A stretch of DNA of 64,000 nucleotides, from the NCBI GenBank assembly GCA_030549495.1, contig JAUIRK010001026.1, positions 310,001 through 374,000 of the forward strand. The letters are read 5' to 3'. Within the stretch, counting starts at the first letter, position 1, and each line of letters opens with the position of its first letter. The notes under the pieces were generated by a model that saw only the letters and a program-made list of their open reading frames with translations, did not search any database and was not told the DNA's origin. Source of the DNA: Nectonema munidae (Eukaryota; Nematomorpha; Nectonematoida; Nectonematidae). Positions 48,142 through 57,337 of this stretch are shown here, piece after piece. The translations under genes and the position numbers were made by a program.

Positions 48142-48267
48142 AATCACCATTTTGTCTGCCTTTTATAGTTATGTCCTGGTTGCTATAATATTAATAACTA
48201 TAATTAATTAATAATTACTTAATGGATAAATATAATTAACTATAAAGGGCAGACCAAATGGTGATTT
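48142..48267. mobile_element. Hairpin MITE, 126 bp
   Basis: AATCACCATTTTGTCTGCC then TTTTATAGTTAT on the left faces an inverted AATCACCATTTGGTCTGCC then CTTTATAGTTAATT on the right. The arms pair over about 31 bp with two mismatches, and the centre is AT-only. No internal gene. The superfamily is not clear, since no certain target duplication is visible. Confidence 0.75.
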
Positions 48268-48839
48268 TATTTTAACTTTATTGATTTATAAAAACATCAA
48301 AAATGACATCTAAAATAGAGCAAATTGATATAAAATCAGTTACTTTACTTTACTGAACCTCTTTTGAATGAAAATATCTTTTTTTGTTCGACCCTAATAA
48401 ATAAAAATAGGAACATTAATGTCCATTTTCAAATAAGCATTTGATAAATAATTAGGAAGATAAAGGATTGGAAAAAACTCCTGGTTCTTATTTCTAGATT
48501 ACTCTACTTCTGATTTCGATTTTTGATCAATTTCCTTAATAGTTGACAAGTGATCGATCAACCAGTTTCTAAATGTGCCTAAATGCATAAAATTTTAAAG
48601 ACCTATTGTCAGGGAGAGGATTAGTGTAGATTAGTGTTATTATTGGAGTTAGTGTTAGGGTTGAATTTAGGTTTAATGTTAGCGCAATCGTACATACATA
48701 TGTTTACATTTTTTGACATTCTTGATGCAAACTTTCCAATTTATTTGAATTAATACTTAAATCCCCAAAACAAAGCAACCTTCTAGGTTTTAAAATTATT
48801 CTGTGAATCTTCACTTCGCTCACGCCTAAAATTTTTTAG

Positions 48840-49280
48840 GTTCTCACTTATGAAAAGAAGAGCTGTCCATTTTGCTCCAATTATAAAGAAGGAGAGGATG
48901 GCGACACCTGTGGTTTCAAGTGTTCTCACTTCCTCACCTTGTTGCCATTTGCTTTGCCTGATGAAGCTGTGCTCAGCATTTGCTCCATTCCCACACCCTC
49001 TATTTCTTTTGCCGATGCACAAACAGGTGGAGCTCTGCAAAGCGCAGATCGTGAATTTTGTGACTTTCTCCTAGAGCTGAATGCCCTGCCTTCCAATTTT
49101 CACGATGACCGCATCAAAAGTAGGGAAAAGTTGGCTCAATTCATGACTCAATTCCTCAAAGACAAGAAAAAGCGTAAAAGTTGGGGGAAATCACATCAAC
49201 CTTCATCCAATCACTTTTCACTGCAGAAGTTTTGCGAAATTGTTCAATCGATCCACACTTACAAGTATTATTTTCATTAG
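48840..49280 (+). CDS. Candidate host exon with a CxxC pair, unknown protein
   Basis: The frame is open from exactly after a splice-acceptor-like TTTTTTAG (48832-48839, whose TAG is an in-frame stop) to a stop at 49278-49280, about 146 codons. It begins VLTYEKKSCPFCSNYKEGED and continues with DTCGFKCSHFL, so four cysteines in two pairs and a histidine could bind zinc. Later segments are ADREFCDFLLELNALPSNFH and REKLAQFMTQFLKDKKKRK. The segment is clearly richer in G and C than its flanks, as the other host coding regions here are. I cannot name it. It could be a last exon of a larger gene on the left, or a retained fragment; no donor is needed if it holds the stop. No upstream exon was found. 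Confidence 0.45.
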   Translation, partial: VLTYEKKSCPFCSNYKEGEDGDTCGFKCSHFLTLLPFALPDEAVLSICSIPTPSISFADAQTGGALQSADREFCDFLLELNALPSNFHDDRIKSREKLAQFMTQFLKDKKKRKSWGKSHQPSSNHFSLQKFCEIVQSIHTYKYYFH

Positions 49281-49685
49281 AGATTGTCAAAGAAACATTC
49301 CATGAAGGAAATTCTTAGGGTTTAACGCAAATTTTATTACAGTTTGAATATCACGGAATCCGACATCTCTGAGATTTAGAAAGATGCCGGATTAGCCATG
49401 TATTACGTTAAAATACACCAAACTTGCCAACTAATCACCATATCTTGAATGTAACATTTTAAATTAAACTTATAAATATCTACTTGGTTAAAAATTTTTT
49501 TTATAAAATCCTCAAGATTTTGGAAGGAAAATCAGTGCATCAGTACTGGTACTTCTGGATTAGTGATAGTCAGTGCCTGACAACGCTAAACAAGTAATTT
49601 CGTGCAATAAGTATAAAAAAAAGTCAAAATTTTTGATTATAAAGTCAAAAAGTTCGATTTTTTAGGTCCAAAATTGTTTGCCCTT

Positions 49686-49827
49686 GTAATAACTCTTTAT
49701 TTAGATATTTCGACTCTCTTGAGCCTTCATCAACTCCATTACTTACATAAATGCCAAAAAATGGATACAAGTAACTTTGTTAATAAAGCCTGAGTAGAGG
49801 CGAAATATTCACGCAAAGAGTTATTAC
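49686..49827. mobile_element. Hairpin MITE, 142 bp
   Basis: GTAATAACTCTTTATTTAGA then TATTTCGACTCTCTTGAGCC at the left faces an inverted GTAATAACTCTTTGCGTGAA then TATTTCGCCTCTACTCAGGC at the right, about 32 of 40 positions matching. No gene inside. A short CTT repeat at each edge may be a 3-bp target duplication, which is uncertain. Confidence 0.65.
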
Positions 49828-50888
49828 CTTTAACTAAATCCTTTAATTAATAATATGAATATTTATATCTGTACTTGCCAAAATTATTGATTGTTGCTTT
49901 GGAGGAGCACCGAATTGTTGAAGATCACATAGACCTTGGCCGGTCTTTCCATTGCCGACTTCAACGCCAGCTAAAATTCCAACTTCTACTGTCACTCGAG
50001 CATAGGAAAAATAGTTCGGTGATGATCGTTGCGAATGACATTATTTCTTGGTCGCTGGACGTCTTGGCCCTAAAATTTCTCGTTTGAGGTGACTGTTGAA
50101 ACGAGATATCATATATTTTAGCAGTCCGTAAGGTTGCTGAAGAAGAAAGGTCCCCTCTCGTCCTAGAAATTAACCAATTGTCGGCCGAGCAATATTATCA
50201 TTTATCTCTATACCTCTTTGACTCTAATGTCATGCAGACTTATAAACCAGGATTTACTCATTAATTTTAACATCATTAATTTTTTGACTTATTCTCATTC
50301 TAGATCAATTTCCTTGTCCCATCGTTTGAAAACTGCACTTGGGCCTTCTTTTTCCTTGAACAATTCCTTCGTGTCATCTCCTGCTATCGTGAAAGAAGAC
50401 ACTTGTGCTGATGCTGCACAAAATTCTAAAATTTCTACAGTTTGCGCTGATGAATTCATTGAATCAAATCGTAATCTTCATCTTTTTTTGCACTTTTCGC
50501 ATAATAATCAATTCATTCTATGATATCATATTCTGAATCGGTTGTGTGTGTATTCTCAAAAGAAGTAGGTATCTTTTTTCGTTCAAATACAATAATTGCG
50601 TATTTCTTTTTTTGTATTCTTTCAATAAAGACAGTACAAGTGTTTAACAAAGTAACAACATTGTTAGTTCTACTAATGACCCATTTAGTTCACAAAAAAG
50701 TCCACAATAAAAAATGTTTCAAGTCAAAAAGAACGAAAACTATTTTTCATTATTATTAAACTTTTAAATTTAATTTTTGTGTTAGTGATTTTATTTCTTG
50801 AAGTGGGAAAATATTTAGAAAATTTTTATCATTGCTATTTTTCAAATCTGGAGCGGGTTTAAATTTTCAATTTTATTTTATATTTTAG

Positions 50889-50975
50889 AAAGAGCGTTTA
50901 GAATTTAAAAGAGACATTTTAGAACTGGAAAAAGGCAATTTAGAACTAAAAAAAGATCATTTGGAAGCTAAAATG
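50889..50975 (+). CDS. Candidate short exon, charged coiled coil
   Basis: Open from a possible acceptor TATATTTTAG (50879-50888) to a GTTTAT that could act as a donor at about 50976. It would encode KERLEFKRDILELEKGN and LELKKDHLEAKM, a regular heptad of leucines with alternating Glu and Lys, which is hard to get by chance in AT-rich DNA. Such tails occur in MADF/Myb-SANT-like DNA-binding proteins, but the gene cannot be named. An open frame upstream at 50218-50520 (serine-rich) could be a linked exon. Low confidence. Confidence 0.28.
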
Positions 50976-50992
50976 GTTTATATCATTAATAG

Positions 50993-52027
50993 TATTTGTT
51001 TTAAACTCATAATATCGTATCTATAAAAATTTTAATATTATTATTCACTTATTGGTCTTAACTTTTGATGTGCTGGAAGCCAAAAAAAATATAAAAAGAA
51101 TGCTGGAAGCTGCAGCTCCGTGTGCTGAGTAGGAGTCGGGATATCATTAAAGTTAGGTCTGAAATAAAATAATTCATTCGGCCTGCTAAAATTTCCCTAT
51201 TTTTTCCCACCACTTACTCCCGACCCGAATCGACTAGACTTCACACGCTTGGAATAATAAATAGACTTATTTTTTGCATTTTCTAAAATCCTTGAAAACA
51301 AGTCCCATATCCCTTAAAATCTCTGAGTACTACCTACTTTGATTTGATTTCGCAACCCTCTTTCTCAGTCACAATTAGGCTTTGTATTTGGCTTAAAATA
51401 TTTACTCCATATACTTTATGAGAGTTTTTTCTCAATGATTGCTATTTTGCATGGTAGAGATCCCACAATAAAAATAGAAGATTAAAATGCGCCTCCTATC
51501 ATGTATTATTATATTATTCCTGTGTATATACCATATGTTCACCATTATTCAGAAAAGTTTCGCGTGACACAACTCGCTCTAAAATTTAAATGTGTTCATC
51601 TGAAGACTCAATTCCTTGCGAACCAAAAAAAGGAAGACGAGGTTTATGCGTTGAAAATTATTTTACATAAGTTGTCTTACTATCCAATGCATCTTATTAG
51701 CTAGCGAACTGGCTTTAACTAAGTTAAACATAGACTTCCTTATTTCAATATTCAAGCAGTGCGACTTTTGTCAGATGATGAAGTTAGAGTCACCTGTCAG
51801 AGAAAATGGCAAAAAAACATTTAACTATTTTTTACACCTTCTAAATGAATTAATTGTATTGTCAAGGCGATTCAATACATCAAATTGGAAGCATTTCGTT
51901 TTACAGCTCATCAAAAAGCTTAAGAGAAGTTTGACTCTTTGTGGCTGCTCAGCTCTTATCTGTATCACATCATTTTTCAAGTGGTGGTCTATCGACCAGC
52001 AGTGGTCTATGCTGATTTATTAGATCG
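50993..52027. other. Gene-free stretch
   Basis: Short frames at 51501-51704 and 51775-52023 show no recognised motif. No structure was found. Confidence 0.35.
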
Positions 52028-52827
52028 GTCGCATAAAGCTTCTGATTTCTCGATAAAATTTAATTCTCGAGAAACGAGAAAAAAATATATGCTTCCCGAG
52101 ACTCGAGAAAAATTTCGAGAAGTTAAAAAATGTTAAAAATATTTTACGAAAAATTTTTTTATTTTGTTTTATTAGTAAAATAACTTTTTAAAAAAACAAT
52201 AGCATTTAAATATTCGGTTTTCAAACTCAATCGTTTTGGAGATAAAATTCTTCTGCATTGACAAGAAGTTGGTTGGATGCATAAAAAAGAATTTTTTAAC
52301 AATTGCAGTGATTCTGATAAATCAAAATTTTTGTTTTGTTTGAACATCTGTAGTTCTTCTTCTATTGTACTAACTTGTTCTTCTTTTTTTTATGATACAT
52401 GAATTCTTTAATTTCTCTATTTAAACTTTGAGTTAAAGATTCTTCTTCAAACTCATCAATAGATTCGACTTGAATTTGGCTTTCTTGTATAACAGTTCCA
52501 TGCTCCCAATAATGAGAAAAATTTTATCAAAAATATTTTTTGCACATTCTAAAATTATTATTTTTTTATTTTTACAAATCTATTACAAAACAAAATTTTG
52601 TAATAAAAAAATTGACTATAACAACAAAAAAACAAAGCAAAATTTAGTTTTTACAATTATTTATTTTTTGTTAATATTTATTCAAAATTTAACATGTTTT
52701 CAGTAATAAATTTTTTTTTAAATTCTTGAGTCTCGACAAAGATTTCTCGAGAATCAAGAAATAAAAAAATTCTAAAATTCTCGAGAATCGAGACTCCAGA
52801 AATCTCGAGACAGAAGCTCTAGTCGCA
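52028..52827 (-). mobile_element. hAT element with a 6-bp duplication
   Basis: GTCGCA at 52028-52033 and 52822-52827 flanks inverted ends TAAAGCTTCTG (left) and TAGAGCTTCTG (right, inverted), body 788 bp. Both subterminal regions are full of TCTCGAGA-type palindromes (52050-52120 and 52728-52810), probably transposase-binding sites. The interior has the tail of a hAT transposase on the minus strand. A 6-bp rather than 8-bp duplication would be unusual for classic hAT but is known for some divergent groups. Deleted copy. Confidence 0.75.
52159..52347 (-). pseudogene. hAT transposase C-terminal fragment
   Basis: FLCIQPTSCQCRRILSPKRL followed by SLKTEYLNAIVFLKSYF fits the hAT dimerisation region, where IPPTS(x)xERxFS is followed by a stretch ending RLSPExLNAIVFLK. 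The frame is 62 codons and stops right after. It lies inside the 788-bp element and is on the opposite strand to the fragments at 46780-47400. Confidence 0.7.
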
Positions 52828-53104
52828 ACAACAATGGCGTTCTCTACATTTAGCTAGGAAGTACGATACTACTAGTCTTAAGTTAAAAGTGAGGCATTTA
52901 ATTTATTTCATAGGAAATAAACACGAGGGTATAACACATAAGAAAGAATATAAAATTTTGATTGCAGGCGGCCTTTAAATGAATAGAAATTCAAATATTG
53001 TGGGTAAGATTGTGATTTGTAGCTATCCAATTCTTTCAAAAAAAATTTGCCCATAAGAATTTAATTATTGCATAAAGGCATTGCTTTTTGTGCTTTATCA
53101 AGTT

Positions 53105-53290
53105 CAAACTCAAAATATTTAGAGGCGCGTGAGTAAGGTTGGTTAAATATACCGAGTTTCGATAACTCAAGGTCTTGGGTTCGATCCCGCATCAAGCCTA
53201 CTTTCTTCATAGTTGGATACAAGCGGCGCAATTGTGCCTTCTCGTTGAAAACATCCCACGGTATCTTTAGCTTTGAATAACTAGTCAAAC
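53105..53290 (+). mobile_element. tRNA-headed SINE
   Basis: The left part begins GCGCGTGAGTAAGGTTGG (A-box-like) and has a perfect B box GGTTCGATCCC at 53178-53188, preceded by CAAGGTCTTG. A body of about 100 bp follows (TTGGATACAAGCGGCGCAAT, CCTTCTCGTTGAAAAC). It shares the B-box neighbourhood with 47560-47580 but not its body in detail. The tail end is not clear. Confidence 0.65.
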
Positions 53291-53811
53291 AAAAAAGAAT
53301 TAAAATTCTGTTTGCTAAGAAATTTAAAATAAAAAAAATAAAAAATTTGTTTGCTAAAAAAACAACCTTTAAAATTATTATTGGGAGAAGATGAGACTTT
53401 GTAAAAAATTACTATTGCTAGAAATTATTTTCAATAAAAATTTTAATTTATATTTTTGTACTTATGAATTTTTTAAGTGCTTGAAATGATATTTCACAAC
53501 GAAATGTTGAATTAGTTCTAAATTTCTATTTTAAAAACATATTTTTATCCAAAATTTTGGACTCATTCTTCATAATTCTTATCATTAACAAAAATATAAT
53601 ATGATTTACAGTATTTTTAAAATTGGGCAAGTGGTCCAAGTCCTGAAAAGGGTTGAGAACGACTGCATCTAGTACGTTCAGAACAATTTGGAAACATTAT
53701 CATGGCATTCAACAAACACTGATTCTAAAGTATGAAGAAATTTAAAGCGTCACAAAGTGTCCCTGGTTTTTTATTTATCTCTTGGCGATAGCTTGATTAC
53801 AGCTCTTCACA

Positions 53812-54256
53812 ATGAAAAAAAAGAAATTTCCTTTAAGAAATTTTTGCCATCAAGTTGCAGTTTACAGTGTAGAGTCCTTAGTTGAATCATTAAGAGTAGT
53901 GATGCCATCTTTACATATTGCACTTTGTCTTGTCAAGCACTTTTTTAATCGGCTAAATCCTGTCGGTAATCCCTTCAAACACATGCAAGAGCTGTTTCCA
54001 AGGTTGTTAACCTTGTTGGGCCCGAAAGAAAACTCTTTATGAACATGAAAAATTGTCTGGAAGTGAGCGAGAAGCATGGAAGAGTTTTATTTTTACAAGA
54101 GGATTTCTTGGAAACCATAAAGCCAAGAAATAAGAAAAGAATAGGTAAGAAACTTTTCAATACATGTCAGATTATGGCCTGTAAACTGTCATTGAAATTG
54201 CATGAACTACACGCTCATCTTGATAATTTCGAAGATAATGTGGGAGACCGTCTTTA
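53812..54256 (+). pseudogene. Repeat-borne protein family, copy C (C-terminal half)
   Basis: The first frame holds VMPSLHIALCLVKHFFNRLN then FKHMQELFPRL, matching the PPLHIxLxLxK block of the family. A frame change at about 54030 leads to a second frame with LEVSEKHGRVLFLQEDFLET and ACKLSLKLHELHAHLDNFED followed by NVGD, matching LGCRMSLKIHYLHSHLD of copy A and FLENLGLLSDEQ of copy B. The N-terminal half and the very C-terminus are missing. Repeat R2 starts right after the last recognisable residue. Confidence 0.7.
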
Positions 54257-54460
54257 GCTCCAAGTACTTACAAGCGTTTCAATTCAGACTCTAAATATTT
54301 TTAAAAAAATACTTGAAGATTAAATCCTCTTTAAAGAGATCTCTTATTTCCAGCTTCGACTAAAGAAGGGCATCTACATTTTTTTTAAAAAAGTAAACTT
54401 TTTTTCTTTATTTTTTATACTTAAAAAATTCTGACTTGGAATCCCTTTAAAAGGAGTGCG
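54257..54460. repeat. Dispersed repeat R2, copy 3
   Basis: Contains CCAAGTACTTACAA, TTCGACTAAAGAAGGGCATC and a T-rich run with AAAGTAAACTTTTTTT, matching 11495-11650 in order. It abuts copy C of the recurrent protein family. Confidence 0.5.
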
Positions 54461-56150
54461 AGAGCACTAAGAAGAAAGATGTTAAATCCTTGAAGAGCGC
54501 GCTATATAAAAGACGGTATAATGAAAGCTTGATGAGCTATTCATCATCATTATTATTATTATTACACTCAACCCCATGTATTCGCAGGGGTTAGGTTCCA
54601 AAAACTAACAGCGAATAACGAAAATCCGCGATTACTTGTAACCTTTCTGAAAGAAACTTATCGCTAATTATTTCGATGGTATGTAGAAATTCCCTACGTT
54701 TTAGACTATTATTATAATTTGAACATTTTAGCATCTTTTGACCCATTTTACAACTTTAATTAGACATTATATACTCAAACTTGTCTATACAAAAATGTTA
54801 AGTTCTTCTGTTTTATATAACTTAAGTTTTAAAAAATTACCTACAGAGTTGCCAATAATTGTACAGAAAAAATCCTGATTATTATTTGAGTTTCTCATAA
54901 ATTTTCTTAACACTAAATTTAGAAACATTTGTAGCTAAGATAATAAAAGGAAGTAATTACACTAATTTTATTTTAAAGTTTACTAAATAAAAATAACCAA
55001 AATTCTTAAATAAGGTTTGATGAAAATAGAGATTGCACAAAATATATCGGATTAGTTATATCTTCTCTGATGCTGCATCTTCAAGAATTGAATCAATAGT
55101 CTTTTTTACAGCGTGTAAAAGCATAGCAGATAAGAAGCTGAGATTGCTGTTTTTTATTGACTCTATTTTACAAGTAATTGAATACTAGAAGCAAATTGAT
55201 ACACAAATTATAACATCTCAAAAGAAAAGTCTCTATCAATAAATGCTCAAAGCTTTCTGCTTGATTTGGTTTGAGTGGAATAAAAGATTTTCTCATGTAG
55301 CACAGTCAAAATATTCTTTATTCTATATTCTTTGCATCGCGAAAATGTAACTTCCGCCAAAATTTCTTGATTTACAGTATCACGAACTGCATAAGCAAAT
55401 GGACAGATCTTGTGCTCAGAGGCTATAATAATAATAAATAATCAATTTTGGCTTAATCTTCGCAGCTGGTATTTTATATAGCCTACACTGACTCACGACA
55501 TTTTAATGATGAAGATTCTCTTCAACTTTGCCTGCTTCTTTTTTGATACTGCGGTATAATTTATTCATTCACTCTTCTCTAACCAACTTTCTTCGAGGAT
55601 GCAAACCAGATCACTGCAATGTACTCCTTGCGTTAGTTAGGATATATCTGAATAAATTTATTTGTATTTATTTTCATATTTGCTTCTGCTATCTCTCTCT
55701 CTCTCTTTTTCTCTCTCCATCCTCTCCTAACGTACAATAATGACGATGGTGAGATAGTAGTCTTCTAATATACAAAGATAGTAGTAATAATAACAGGAAT
55801 TTTTAATTAAAAGCAAAATATGCTTGCAAACACACACACTACTACATTTTTTTGCAAACAATGCAAAATAATTGCTTTGTAAGAAAGAGTAATTTTTGTG
55901 AAGGAAGTTGGCCTCTCCTCTCTCTCTCTCTCCCTTTTGATATTTTCCATTTCTTCTTGAAAGAGATGGAAGAATAGATGGAAAAAAACTTTACTGAATG
56001 CTGGAAAAGATGTTTTCCATTAAATCAGGCTTTGTAACCGAGTCTTGCGCGTCCAAACTTTTCTACTCTCATCTGCCCTATCTCCAAAAATCTGATACAC
56101 ATCTGCCTGAAACCACAAAAGAATGCGATTCTGGTCTCTGTTTACTTGTT
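54461..56150. other. Mostly gene-free, microsatellites and an end-like motif
   Basis: Holds (ATT)n near 54551-54570, followed by ACTCAACCCCATGTATTCGC and related GCGAATAACGAAAATCCGCG, probably a pogo/Tigger-type terminal remnant, and CT-rich microsatellites at 55692-55717 and 55915-55934. No gene is supportable. Confidence 0.4.
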
Positions 56151-56163
56151 CGCACATATCCGC

Positions 56164-56284
56164 TTAATCGGTTAACGCTCAGAGTCGACTTTACAAAAAT
56201 AAAATCGTTTGCGTTTATCAATTAACACAAATCTTCTGCTTTCCATTAGATATTGACTGATTATTCTGGTCGTTAACGGGTTAA
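56164..56284. mobile_element. Short TTAA MITE, copy 1
   Basis: Begins TTAATCGGTTAACGC and ends TGGTCGTTAACGGGTTAA. It shares TTTACAAAAATAAAAT, AGATAT, TGATTATT and GGTCGTTAA with the second copy 180 bp downstream. Non-coding. Confidence 0.6.
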
Positions 56285-56462
56285 AAAAGGAATTAAAAAA
56301 AAATAATTTTTTTTCTAACTAAAATAAGAATAAGGATGATGATAATAATTATTTTAAAGAGATAAAAAAAATTAAAATTATTTTTCTATATTTTTAAACA
56401 GGAGAGAAATTTAGTTATTAGTATTAACTCTTTTCATCTCACAGTTTATTAACAAGGTATCA

Positions 56463-56578
56463 TTAACCGCTTAACCGCCACAGTCCACATATGTTGCCTT
56501 TACAAAAATAAAATTATCCGAATTTTTTAATGCTTTACAGTAGATATCTTGTGATTATTATGATCGTTAATGGGTTAA
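56463..56578. mobile_element. Short TTAA MITE, copy 2
   Basis: TTAACCGCTTAACCGCC at the left and, inverted, TTAACCCATTAACGATCA at the right bound a 108-bp body. The right end also resembles those of the element at 10529-10664 (TTAACCCATTTACGGCC). Confidence 0.62.
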
Positions 56579-56746
56579 GGGGAGAAGGGTTTAAATCTGT
56601 CCCTCTTTCATTGACTATAATCAATAGTACTTCATATATTATATTGAATCAAAAAATCGAAATGATAAATATTATTATGATTTAACGCTAACTGCATATT
56701 TTTTTTAGCTTCACCAAAGTACCCAATACAATCCCATTATCTAATT

Positions 56747-57063
56747 CAATGTTTCCCTAACTTTTTTGAGCCACGACACACTCTTTACATAGAAAAATTC
56801 CACGACACACCACCAAGCAAATATTTCAATTAAATGAAGTATTATAATTAACAGTAAACTTGTAATCCATTAAACATTAAGATAAAAGTACAGCAACAAT
56901 AATAAAATTTTATTCAGTGTGACAAATGAGATTGCTTTCGAGAACAAATCTGCAAATTGAGGGATAACTGTATCTTTTTATTATTTCTAAAAAATATCGC
57001 GACACATATGCAAAGTTTTTGCGACACGCTACTGTGTCGCGACACACAGTTTGGGAAACACTG
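56747..57063. mobile_element. hAT-type MITE
   Basis: Left end CAATGTTTCCCTAACTTTTT and inverted right end CAGTGTTTCCCAAACTGTG are related, with CACGACACAC on one side and GTCGCGACACAG on the other. TCTAATT lies just outside on both sides (56740-56746 and 57067-57073), an imperfect 8-bp duplication. The CAGTGTTTCCCAAAC opening is a well-known hAT terminal form. No gene inside. Confidence 0.65.
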
Positions 57064-57337
57064 GACTCTAATTTCATGTATTCTGAAGCAATCAAAAAAT
57101 GATTATCACAATTTTTGAAAAGATTTTATAAAATTTTCAAGTTCAACGTAAAGATAAAAAATTTCACCTAAAACTTAAAAACATTTCTCTTGCACTTGAA
57201 ATGCTATATATATTATTTATTTCATTTTGCTGAAATAATCGATTTTATTTATTGATTAGATTAATTCTATGTTATAAAATGAATTCAGCTTGTTAAAATA
57301 AATACTACTTGTTAGTTTTAAAATATTTTAGGCCTTC

